From NCBI RefSeq assembly GCF_029227915.1, contig NC_079887.1, positions 25,419,650-25,483,649 of the forward strand: a stretch of 64,000 nucleotides of DNA, given 5' to 3'. The translations under genes and the position numbers were made by a program. This document shows, in pieces, positions 49,344 through 61,763 of the stretch. Each line of letters begins with the position of its first letter. Position 1 is the stretch's first letter. This DNA is from Hydractinia symbiolongicarpus. Lineage: Eukaryota; Cnidaria; Hydrozoa; Anthoathecata; Hydractiniidae. Under the pieces are notes generated by a model. The model ran no database searches. It was not told the DNA's origin and saw only the letters and a list, made by a program, of their open reading frames with translations.

Positions 49344-51315
49344 GATTTACGGGAAATCGCGGGTTTTCATTTGCCGGCAATTTAACCCCTTTCATTAAGC
49401 GTCTCATCAAAAATGAAAACATTTTTGAAAATTACAAGTCTCATGCGTTTTAGTGGAGAAAAAATAATTTAAAAAATCGTTCGGGAAATGAGTTTACTCC
49501 CTGGGTACTTTCTTTGTATACATTCGACTATACGGGCCAAGCCCGGGATTTACGGGAAATCGCGGGTTTTCGTTTGTCGGCGATTAAACCCCTTTCATTA
49601 AGCGTCTCATTAAAAATGAAAACATTTTTGAAAACTACAAGTCTCATTCGTTCTAGTGGTGCAGAAATAATTTGAAAAATCGTTCGGGAAATCAGTTTAC
49701 TCCCTGGGTACTTTCTTTAGATACATTCAACTATACGGGCCAAGCCCGGGATTTACGGGAAACCGCGGGTTTTCGTTTGCCGGCGATTAAACTCCTTTCA
49801 TTCACCTTCTCATCAAAAATGAAATCATTTTTGAAAACTACAAGTCTCATGCGTGTTAGTGGTGTAAAGATAATTTAAAAAATCGTTCTGGAAATGAGTT
49901 TACTCCCTGGGTACTTTCTTTGTATACTTTTGACTATACGGGCCAAGCCCGGGATTTACGGGAAATCGTGGGTTTTCGTTTGCCGGCGATTAAACTTCTT
50001 TTCTTCAGCGTCTCATCAAAAATGAAATCATTTTTGAAAACTACAAGTCTCATGCGTTTTAGTGGTGAAAAGATAATTTAAAAAATCGTTCTGGAAATGA
50101 GTTTACTCACAGGGTACTTTCTTTGTATACTTTTGACTATACGGGCCAAGCCCGGGATTTACGGGAAATCGTGGGTTTTCGTTTGCCGGCGATTAAACTT
50201 CTTTTATTCAGCGTCTCATCAAAAATGAAAACATTTTTGAAAACTACAAGTCTTATGCGTTTTAGTGGTGAAAAAATAATTTAAAAAATCGTTCTGGAAA
50301 TGAGTTTACTCACAGGGTACTTTCTTTGTATACATTCGACTATACGGGCCAAGCCCGTGATTTACGGGAAATCGCGGGTTTTCATTTGCCGGCAATTTAA
50401 CCCCTTTCATTAAGCGTCTCATCAAAAATGAAAACATTTTTGAAAATTACAAGTCTCATGCGTTTTAGTGGAGAAAAAATAATTTAAAAAATCGTTCGGG
50501 AAATGAGTTTACTCCCTGGGTACTTTCTTTGTATACATTCGACTATACGGGCCAAGCCCGGGATTTACGGGAAATCGCGGGTTTTCGTTTGTCGGCGATT
50601 AAACCCCTTTCATTAAGCGTCTCATTAAAAATGAAAACATTTTTGAAAACTACAAGTCTCATTCGTTCTAGTGGTGCAGAAATAATTTGAAAAATCGTTC
50701 GGGAAATCAGTTTACTCCCTGGGTACTTTCTTTAGATACATTCAACTATACGGGCCAAGCCCGGGATTTACGGGAAACCGCGGGTTTTCGTTTGCCGGCG
50801 ATTAAACTCCTTTCATTCACCTTCTCATCAAAAATGAAATCATTTTTGAAAACTACAAGTCTCATGCGTGTTAGTGGTGTAAAGATAATTTAAAAAATCG
50901 TTCTGGAAATGAGTTTACTCCCTGGGTACTTTCTTTGTATACTTTTGACTATACGGGCCAAGCCCGGGATTTACGGGAAATCGTGGGTTTTCGTTTGCCG
51001 GCGATTAAACTTCTTTTCTTCAGCGTCTCATCAAAAATGAAAACATTTTTGAAAACTACAAGTCTTATGAATTTTAGTGGTGAAAAAATAATTTAAAAAA
51101 TCGTTCTGGAAATGAGTTTACTCACAGGGTACTTTCTTTGTATACATTCGACTATACGGCCAAGCCCGTGATTTACGGGAAATCGCGGGTTTTCGTTTGT
51201 CGGCGATTAAACTCCTTTTATTCAGCTTCTCATCAAAAATGAAATCATTTTTGAAAACTACAAGTCTCATGCGTTTTAGTGGTGAAAAGATAATTTAAAA
51301 AATCGTTCTGGAAAT

Positions 51316-54300
51316 GAGTTTACTCCCTGGGTACTTTCTTTGTATACTTTTGACTATACGTGCCAAGCCCGGGATTTACGGGAAATCGTGGGTTTTCGTT
51401 TGCCGGCGATTAAACTTCTTTTCTTCAGCGTCTCATCAAAAATGAAAACATTTTTGAAAACTACAAGTCTTATGCGTTTTAGTGGTGAAAAAATAATTTA
51501 AAAAATCGTTCTGGAAATGAGTTTACTCACAGGGTACTTTCTTTGTATACATTCGACTATACGGGCCAAGCCCGTGATTTACGGGAAATCGCGGGTTTTC
51601 GTTTGTCGGCGATTAAACCTCTTTCATTAAGCGTCTCATTTAAAATGAAAACATTTTTGAAAAGTACAAGTCTCATTCGTTCTAGTGGTGCAGAAATAAT
51701 TTGAAAAATCGTTCGGGAAATCAGTTTACTCCCTGGGTTCTTTCTTTAGATACATTCAACTATACGGGCCAAGCCCGGGATTTACGGGAAACCGCGGGCT
51801 TTCGTTTGCCGGCGATTAAACTCCTTTTATTCAGCGTCTCATCAAAAATGAAATCATTTTTGAAAACTACAAGTCTCATGCGTTTTAGTGGTGAAAAGAT
51901 AATTTAAAAAATCGTTCTGGAAATGAGTTTACTCACAGGGTACTTTCTTTGTAAACATTCGACTATACGGGAAAAGCCCGGGATTTAGGGAAATCGTTGT
52001 ATTTCGTTTGCCGGCGATTAAACCTCTTTCATTAAGCGACTCATTAAAAATGAAAACATTTTTGGAAACTACAAGTCTCATTCGTTATAGTGGTGCAGAA
52101 ATAATTTAAAAAATCGTTCGGGAAATCAGTTTACTCCCTGGGTACCTTCTTTATATACATTAAACTATACGGGCCAAGCCCGGGATTTACGGGAAATCGC
52201 GGGTTTTCGTTTGCCGGCGATTAAACCTCTTTCATTAAGCGACTCATTAAAAATGAAAACATTTTTGGAAACTACAAGTCTCATTCGTTCTAGTGGTGCA
52301 GAAATAATTTGAAAAATCGTTCGGGAAATCAGTTTACTCCCTGGGTACTTTCTTTAGATACATTTAACTATACGGGCCAAGCCCGGGATTTACGGGAAAT
52401 CGCGGGTTTTCGTTTCCCGGCGATTAAACTTCTTTTATTCAGCGTCTCATCAAAAATGAAAACACTTTTGAATACTACAAGTCTCATGCGTTTTAGTGGT
52501 GACAAAATAATTTAAAAAATCGTTTGGGAAAGAAGTTTACTCCCTGGGTACTTTCTTTGTATACTTTTGACTATACGGGCCAAGCCCGAGATTTACGGGA
52601 AATCGTGGGTTTTCGTTTGCCGGCGATTAAACTTCTTTTATTCAGCGCCTCATCAAAAATGAAAACATTTTTGAAAACTACAAGTCTTATGTGCTTTAGT
52701 TGTGAAAAAATAATTTGAAAAATCGTTCGGGAAATTAGTTTACTCCCTGGTTACTTTCTTTAGATACATTCAACTATACGGGCCAAGCCCGTGATTTACG
52801 GGAAATCGCGGGTTTTCATTTGCCGACGATTAAACCCCTTTCATTAGGCGTCTCATCAAAAATGAAAACATTTTTGAAAACTATAAGTCTCATGCGTTTT
52901 AGTGGTGAAAAGATAATTTAAAAAATCGTTCTAGAAATGAGTTTACTCCCTGGGTACTTTCTTTGTATACATTCGACTATACGGGCCAAGCCCGGGATTT
53001 ACGGGAAATCGCGGGTTTTCGTTTGTCGGCGAATAAACCTCTTTCATTAAGCGTCTCATTAAAAATGAAAACATTTTTGAAAACTACAAGTCTCATTCGT
53101 TCTAGTGGTGCAGAAATAATTTGAAAAATCGTTCGGGAAATTAGTTTACTCCCTGGTTACTTTCTTTAGATACATTCAACTATACGGGCCAAGCCCGGGA
53201 TTTACGGGAAACCGCGGGTTTTCGTTTGCCGGCGATTAAACTCCTTTTATTCAGCGTCTCATCAAAAATGAAAACATTTTTGAAAACTACAAGTCTAATG
53301 CGTTTTAGTGGTGAAAAGATAATTTAAAAAATCGTTCTGGAAATGAGTTTACTCCCTGGGTACTTTCTTTGTATACTTTTGACTATACGGGCCAAGCCCG
53401 GGATTTACGGGAAATCGTGGGTTTTCGTTTGCCGGCGATTAAACTTCTTTTCTTCAGCGTCTCATCAAAAATGAAAACATTTTTGAAAACTACAAGTCTT
53501 ATGCGTTTTAGTGGTGAAAAAATAATTTAAAAAATCGTTCTGGAAATGAGTTTACTCACAGGGTACTTTCTTTGTATACATTCGACTATACGGGCCAAGC
53601 CCGTGATTTACGGGAAATCGCGGGTTTTCGTTTGTCGGCGATTAAACCTCTTTCATTAAGCGTCTCATTTAAAATGAAAACATTTTTGAAAAGTACAAGT
53701 CTCATTCGTTCTAGTGGTGCAGAAATAATTTGAAAAATCGTTCGGGAAATCAGTTTACTCCCTGGGTTCTTTCTTTAGATACATTCAACTATACGGGCCA
53801 AGCCCGGGATTTACGGGAAACCGCGGGCTTTCGTTTGCCGGCGATTAAACTCCTTTTATTCAGCGTCTCATCAAAAATGAAATCATTTTTGAAAACTGCA
53901 AGTCTCATGCGTTTTAGTGGTGAAAAGATAATTTAAAAAATCGTTCTGGAAATGAGTTTACTCACAGGGTACTTTCTTTGTAAACATTCGACTATACGGG
54001 AAAAGCCCGGGATTTAGGGAAATCGTGGTATTTCGTTTGCCGGCGATTAAACCTCTTTCATTAAGCGACTCATTAAAAATGAAAACATTTTTGGAAACTA
54101 CAAGTCTCATTCGTTATAGTGGTGCAAAAATAATTTGAAAAATCGTTCGGGAAATCAGTTTACTCCCTGGGTACCTTCTTTATATACATTAAACTATACG
54201 GGCCAAGCCCGGGATTTACGGGAAATCGCGGGTTTTTGTTTGCCGGCGATTAAACCTCTTTCATTAAGCGACTCATTAAAAATGAAAACATTTTTGGAAA

Positions 54301-55373
54301 CTACAAGTCTCATTCGTTCTAGTGGTGCAGAAATAATTTGAAAAATTGTTCGGGAAATCAGTTTACTCCCTGGGTACTTTCTTTAGATACATTTAACTAT
54401 ACGGGCCAAGCCCGGGATTTACGGGAAATCGCGGGTTTTCGTTTCCCGGCGATTAAACTTCTTTTATTCAGCGTCTCATCAAAAATGAAAACACTTTTGA
54501 ATACTACAAGTCTCATGCGTTTTAGTGGTGACAAAATAATTTAAAAAATCGTTTGGGAAAGGAGTTTACTCCCTGGGTACTTTCTTTGTATACTTTTGAC
54601 TATACGGGCCAAGCCCGAGATTTACGGGAAATCGTGGGTTTTCGTTTGCCGGCGATTAAACTTCTTTTATTCAGCGCCTCATCAAAAATGAAAACATTTT
54701 TGAAAACTACAAGTCTTATGTGCTTTAGTTGTGAAAAAATAATTTGAAAAATCGTTCGGGAAATTAGTTTACTCCCTGGTTACTTTCTTTAGATACATTC
54801 AACTATACGGGCCAAGCCCGTGATTTACGGGAAATCGCGGGTTTTCATTTGCCGACGATTAAACCCCTTTCATTAAGCGTCTCATCAAAAATGAAAACAT
54901 TTTTGAAAACTATAAGTCTCATGCGTTTTAGTGGTGAAAAGATAATTTAAAAAATCGTTCTAGAAATGAGTTTACTCCCTGGGTACTTTCTTTGTATACA
55001 TTCGACTATACGGGCCAAGCCCGGGATTTACGGGAAATCGCGGGTTTTCGTTTGTCGGCGAATAAACCTCTTTCATTAAGCGTCTCATTAGAAATGAAAA
55101 CATTTTTGAAAACTACAAGTCTCATTCGTTCTAGTGGTGCAGAAATAATTTGAAAAATCGTTCGGGAAATTAGTTTACTCCCTGGTTACTTTCTTTAGAT
55201 ACATTCAACTATACGGGCCAAGCCCGGGATTTACGGGAAACCGCGGGTTTTCGTTTGCCGGCGATTAAACTCCTTTTATTCAGCGTCTCATCAAAAATAA
55301 AAACATTTTTGAAAACTACAAGTCTAATGCGTTTTAGTGGTGAAAAGATAATTTAAAAAATCGTTCTAGAAAT
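51316..55373 (+). repeat. 2,029-bp tandem duplication (ten monomers minus 1 bp)
   Basis: Copy one is about 51,316-53,344 and copy two about 53,345-55,373. Both carry GGGTTCTTTCTTTAG, TGTAAACATTCG with GGGAAAAGCCC, GATTTAGGGAAATC (the missing base), GGTACCTTCTTTATATACATTAAAC and GTTTCCCGGCG. Differences include TTAGGCG versus TTAAGCG and ACTACAAG versus ACTGCAAG. Confidence 0.85.
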
Positions 55374-58315
55374 GAGTTTACTCACAGGGTACTTTCTTTG
55401 CAAACATTCGACTATACGGGACAAGCCCGGGATTTAAGGAAATCGTGGTATTTCGTTTGCCGGCGATTAAACCTCTTTCATTAAGCGTCTCATTAAAAAT
55501 GAAAACATTTTTGGAAACTACAAGTCTCATTCGTTATAGTGGTGCAGAAATAATTTGAAAAATCGTTCGGGAAATCAGTTTACTCCCTGGGTACTTTCTT
55601 TAGATACATTCAACTATACGGGCCAAGCCCGGGATTTACGGGAAACCGCGGGTTTTCGTTTGCCGGCGATTAAACTCCTTTTATTCAGCTTCTCATCAAA
55701 AATGAAATCATTTTTGAAAACTACAAGTCTCATGCGTTTTAGTGGTGAAAAGATAATTTAAAAAATCGTTCTGGAAATGAGTTTACTCCCTGGGTACTTT
55801 CTTTGTATACTTTTGACTATACGGGCCAAGCCCGGGATTTACGGGAAATCGTGGGTTTTCGTTTGCCGGCGATTAAACTTCTTCTCTTCAGCGTCTCATC
55901 AAAAATGAAAACATTTTTGAAAACTACAAGTCTTATGCGTTTAAGTGGTGAAAAAATAATTTAAAAAATCGTTCTGGAAATGAGTTTACTCACAGGGTAC
56001 TTTCTTTGTATACATTCGACTATACGGCCAAGCCCGTGATTTACGGGAAATCGCGGGTTTTCGTTTGTCGGCGATTAAACTCCTTTTATTCAGCTTCTCA
56101 TCAAAAATGAAATCATTTTTGAAAACTACAAGTCTCATGCGTTTTAGTGGTGAAAAGATAATTTAAAAAATCGTTCTGGAAATGAGTTTACTCCCTGGGT
56201 ACTTTCTTTGTATACTTTTGACTATACGGGCCAAGCCCGAGATTTACGGGAAATCGTGGGTTTTCGTTTGCCGGCGATTAAACTTCTTTTATTCAGCGTC
56301 TCATCAAAAATGAAAACACTTTTGAATACTGCAAGTCTCATGCGTTTTAGTGGTGACAAAATAATTTAAAAAATCGTTTGGGAAAGAAGTTTACTCCCTG
56401 GGTACTTTCTTTGTATACTTTTGACTATAAGGGCCAAGCCCGAGATTTACGGGAAATCGTGGGTTTTCGTTTGCCGGCGATTAAACTTCTTTTATTCAGC
56501 GCCTCATCAAAAATGAAAACATTTTTGAAAACTACAAGTCTCATGCGTTTTAGTGGTGAAAAGATAATTTAAAAAATCGTTCTGGAAATGAGTTTACTCC
56601 CTGGGTACTTTCTTTGTATACTTTTGACTATACGGGCCAAGCCCGGGATTTACGGGAAATCGTGGGTTTTCGTTTGCCGGCGATTAAACTTCTTCTCTTC
56701 AGCGTCTCATCAAAAATGAAAACATTTTTGAAAACTACAAGTCTTATGCGTTTAAGTGGTGAAAAAATAATTTAAAAAATCGTTCTGGAAATGAGTTTAC
56801 TCACAGGGTACTTTCTTTGTATACATTCGACTATACGGCCAAGCCCGTGATTTACGGGAAATCGCGGGTTTTCGTTTGTCGGCGATTAAACTCCTTTTAT
56901 TCAGCTTCTCATCAAAAATGAAATCATTTTTGAAAACTACAAGTCTCATGCGTTTTAGTGGTGAAAAGATAATTTAAAAAATCGTTCTGGAAATGAGTTT
57001 ACTCCCTGGGTACTTTCTTTGTATACTTTTGACTATACGGGCCAAGCCCGAGATTTACGGGAAATCGTGGGTTTTCGTTTGCCGGCGATTAAACTTCTTT
57101 TATTCAGCGTCTCATCAAAAATGAAAACACTTTTGAATACTACAAGTCTCATGCGTTTTAGTGGTGACAAAATAATTTAAAAAATCGTTTGGGAAAGAAG
57201 TTTACTCCCTGGGTACTTTCTTTGTATACTTTTGACTATACGGGCCAAGCCCGAGATTTACGGGAAATCGTGGGTTTTCGTTTGCCGGCGATTAAACTTC
57301 TTTTATTCAGCGCCTCATCAAAAATGAAAACATTTTTTAAAACTACAAGTCTTATGTGCTTTAGTTGTGAAAAAATAATTTGAAAAATCGTTCGGGAAAT
57401 TAGTTTACTCCCTGGTTACTTTCTTTAGATACATTCAACTATACGGGCCAAGCCCGTGATTTACGGGAAATCGCGGGTTTTCATTTGCCGACGATTAAAC
57501 CCCTTTCATTAAGCGTCTCATCAAAAATGAAAACATTTTTGAAAACTATAAGTCTCATGCGTTTTAGTGGTGAAAAGATAATTTAAAAAATCGTTCTAGA
57601 AATGAGTTTACTCCCTGGGTACTTTCTTTGTATACATTCGACTATACGGGCCAAGCCCGGGATTTACGGGAAATCGCGGGTTTTCGTTTGTCGGCGAATA
57701 AACCTCTTTCATTAAGCGTCTCATTAAAAATGAAAACATTTTTGAAAACTACAAGTCTCATTCGTTCTAGTGGTGCAGAAATAATTTGAAAAATCGTTCG
57801 GGAAATTAGTTTACTCCCTGGTTACTTTCTTTAGATACATTCAACTATACGGGCCAAGCCCGGGATTTACGGGAAACCGCGGGTTTTCGTTTGCCGGCGA
57901 TTAAACTCCTTTTATTCAGCGTCTCATCAAAAATGAAAACATTTTTGAAAACTACAAGTCTAATGCGTTTTAGTGGTGAAAAGATAATTTAAAAAATCGT
58001 TCTGGAAATGAGTTTACTCCCTGGGTACTTTCTTTGTATACTTTTGACTATACGGGCCAAGCCCGGGATTTACGGGAAATCGTGGGTTTTCGTTTGCCGG
58101 CGATTAAACTTCTTTTCTTCAGCGTCTCATCAAAAATGAAAACATTTTTGAAAACTACAAGTCTTATGCGTTTTAGTGGTGAAAAAATAATTTAAAAAAT
58201 CGTTCTGGAAATGAGTTTACTCACAGGGTACTTTCTTTGTATACATTCGACTATACGGGCCAAGCCCGTGATTTACGGGAAATCGCGGGTTTTCGTTTGT
58301 CGGCGATTAAACCTC
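54868..58315 (+). repeat. 3,448-bp tandem duplication, left copy
   Basis: Seventeen monomers minus 3 bp. Shared marks with the right copy include CATTAGAAATG (55,088 and 58,536), CATCAAAAATAAAAAC (55,289 and 58,737), TTTGCAAACATTCG and the 811-bp repeat. Few differences were found, such as ACTGCAAG at 56,329 versus ACTACAAG. Confidence 0.85.
55779..57400 (+). repeat. 811-bp tandem duplication (four monomers minus 1 bp)
   Basis: Units 55,779, 55,982, 56,184 and 56,387 recur at 56,590, 56,793, 56,995 and 57,198. Each copy has the 202-bp unit with ACTATACGGCCAAG (one G missing) and a TTCTTCTCTTCAGCG unit. It lies wholly inside the 3,448-bp duplication and is present in both copies of it, so it is the older event. 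Confidence 0.85.
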
Positions 58316-61300
58316 TTTCATTAAGCGTCTCATCAAAAATGAAAACATTTTTGAAAACTATAAGTCTCATGCGTTTTAGTGGTGAAAAGATAATTTAAAA
58401 AATCGTTCTAGAAATGAGTTTACTCCCTGGGTACTTTCTTTGTATACATTCGACTATACGGGCCAAGCCCGGGATTTACGGGAAATCGCGGGTTTTCGTT
58501 TGTCGGCGAATAAACCTCTTTCATTAAGCGTCTCATTAGAAATGAAAACATTTTTGAAAACTACAAGTCTCATTCGTTCTAGTGGTGCAGAAATAATTTG
58601 AAAAATCGTTCGGGAAATTAGTTTACTCCCTGGTTACTTTCTTTAGATACATTCAACTATACGGGCCAAGCCCGGGATTTACGGGAAACCGCGGGTTTTC
58701 GTTTGCCGGCGATTAAACTCCTTTTATTCAGCGTCTCATCAAAAATAAAAACATTTTTGAAAACTACAAGTCTAATGCGTTTTAGTGGTGAAAAGATAAT
58801 TTAAAAAATCGTTCTAGAAATGAGTTTACTCACAGGGTACTTTCTTTGCAAACATTCGACTATACGGGACAAGCCCGGGATTTAAGGAAATCGTGGTATT
58901 TCGTTTGCCGGCGATTAAACCTCTTTCATTAAGCGTCTCATTAAAAATGAAAACATTTTTGGAAACTACAAGTCTCATTCGTTATAGTGGTGCAGAAATA
59001 ATTTGAAAAATCGTTCGGGAAATCAGTTTACTCCCTGGGTACTTTCTTTAGATACATTCAACTATACGGGCCAAGCCCGGGATTTACGGGAAACCGCGGG
59101 TTTTCGTTTGCCGGCGATTAAACTCCTTTTATTCAGCTTCTCATCAAAAATGAAATCATTTTTGAAAACTACAAGTCTCATGCGTTTTAGTGGTGAAAAG
59201 ATAATTTAAAAAATCGTTCTGGAAATGAGTTTACTCCCTGGGTACTTTCTTTGTATACTTTTGACTATACGGGCCAAGCCCGGGATTTACGGGAAATCGT
59301 GGGTTTTCGTTTGCCGGCGATTAAACTTCTTCTCTTCAGCGTCTCATCAAAAATGAAAACATTTTTGAAAACTACAAGTCTTATGCGTTTAAGTGGTGAA
59401 AAAATAATTTAAAAAATCGTTCTGGAAATGAGTTTACTCACAGGGTACTTTCTTTGTATACATTCGACTATACGGCCAAGCCCGTGATTTACGGGAAATC
59501 GCGGGTTTTCGTTTGTCGGCGATTAAACTCCTTTTATTCAGCTTCTCATCAAAAATGAAATCATTTTTGAAAACTACAAGTCTCATGCGTTTTAGTGGTG
59601 AAAAGATAATTTAAAAAATCGTTCTGGAAATGAGTTTACTCCCTGGGTACTTTCTTTGTATACTTTTGACTATACGGGCCAAGCCCGAGATTTACGGGAA
59701 ATCGTGGGTTTTCGTTTGCCGGCGATTAAACTTCTTTTATTCAGCGTCTCATCAAAAATGAAAACACTTTTGAATACTACAAGTCTCATGCGTTTTAGTG
59801 GTGACAAAATAATTTAAAAAATCGTTTGGGAAAGAAGTTTACTCCCTGGGTACTTTCTTTGTATACTTTTGACTATAAGGGCCAAGCCCGAGATTTACGG
59901 GAAATCGTGGGTTTTCGTTTGCCGGCGATTAAACTTCTTTTATTCAGCGCCTCATCAAAAATGAAAACATTTTTGAAAACTACAAGTCTCATGCGTTTTA
60001 GTGGTGAAAAGATAATTTAAAAAATCGTTCTGGAAATGAGTTTACTCCCTGGGTACTTTCTTTGTATACTTTTGACTATACGGGCCAAGCCCGGGATTTA
60101 CGGGAAATCGTGGGTTTTCGTTTGCCGGCGATTAAACTTCTTCTCTTCAGCGTCTCATCAAAAATGAAAACATTTTTGAAAACTACAAGTCTTATGCGTT
60201 TAAGTGGTGAAAAAATAATTTAAAAAATCGTTCTGGAAATGAGTTTACTCACAGGGTACTTTCTTTGTATACATTCGACTATACGGCCAAGCCCGTGATT
60301 TACGGGAAATCGCGGGTTTTCGTTTGTCGGCGATTAAACTCCTTTTATTCAGCTTCTCATCAAAAATGAAATCATTTTTGAAAACTACAAGTCTCATGCG
60401 TTTTAGTGGTGAAAAGATAATTTAAAAAATCGTTCTGGAAATGAGTTTACTCCCTGGGTACTTTCTTTGTATACTTTTGACTATACGGGCCAAGCCCGAG
60501 ATTTACGGGAAATCGTGGGTTTTCGTTTGCCGGCGATTAAACTTCTTTTATTCAGCGTCTCATCAAAAATGAAAACACTTTTGAATACTACAAGTCTCAT
60601 GCGTTTTAGTGGTGACAAAATAATTTAAAAAATCGTTTGGGAAAGAAGTTTACTCCCTGGGTACTTTCTTTGTATACTTTTGACTATACGGGCCAAGCCC
60701 GAGATTTACGGGAAATCGTGGGTTTTCGTTTGCCGGCGATTAAACTTCTTTTATTCAGCGCCTCATCAAAAATGAAAACATTTTTTAAAACTACAAGTCT
60801 TATGTGCTTTAGTTGTGAAAAAATAATTTGAAAAATCGTTCGGGAAATTAGTTTACTCCCTGGTTACTTTCTTTAGATACATTCAACTATACGGGCCAAG
60901 CCCGTGATTTACGGGAAATCGCGGGTTTTCATTTGCCGACGATTAAACCCCTTTCATTAAGCGTCTCATCAAAAATGAAAACATTTTTGAAAACTATAAG
61001 TCTCATGCGTTTTAGTGGTGAAAAGATAATTTAAAAAATCGTTCTAGAAATGAGTTTACTCCCTGGGTACTTTCTTTGTATACATTCGACTATACGGGCC
61101 AAGCCCGGGATTTACGGGAAATCGCGGGTTTTCGTTTGTCGGCGAATAAACCTCTTTCATTAAGCGTCTCATTAAAAATGAAAACATTTTTGAAAACTAC
61201 AAGTCTCATTCGTTCTAGTGGTGCAGAAATAATTTGAAAAATCGTTCGGGAAATTAGTTTACTCCCTGGTTACTTTCTTTAGATACATTCAACTATACGG

Positions 61301-61763
61301 GCCAAGCCCGGGATTTACGTGAAACCGCGGGTTTTCGTTTGCCGGCGATTAAACTCCTTTTATTCAGCGTCTCATCAAAAATGAAAACATTTTTGAAAAC
61401 TACAAGTCTAATGCGTTTTAGTGGTGAAAAGATAATTTAAAAAATCGTTCTGGAAATGAGTTTACTCCCTGGGTACTTTCTTTGTATACTTTTGACTATA
61501 CGGGCCAAGCCCGGGATTTACGGGAAATCGTGGGTTTTCGTTTGCCGGCGATTAAACTTCTTTTCTTCAGCGTCTCATCAAAAATGAAAACATTTTTGAA
61601 AACTACAAGTCTTATGCGTTTTAGTGGTGAAAAAATAATTTAAAAAATCGTTCTGGAAATGAGTTTACTCACAGGGTACTTTCTTTGTATACATTCGACT
61701 ATACGGGCCAAGCCCGTGATTTACGGGAAATCGCGGGTTTTCGTTTGTCGGCGATTAAACCTC
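58316..61763 (+). repeat. 3,448-bp tandem duplication, right copy
   Basis: It follows the left copy directly. A private change is GATTTACGTGAAACC near 61,320. At the right end the sequence passes into CTCATTTAAAATG (61,770) where the left copy has CTCATCAAAAATG. Confidence 0.85.

Larger units (their letters stand above)
48995..51025 (+). repeat. 1,015-bp tandem duplication (five monomers)
   Basis: The segment from about 48,995 to 50,010 recurs from about 50,011 to 51,025. Shared private marks are GGCAATTTAACCCC (49,376 and 50,391), TTCACCTTCTC (49,801 and 50,816) and GCGTGTTAGTGGTGTAAAG (49,852 and 50,867). Confidence 0.85.
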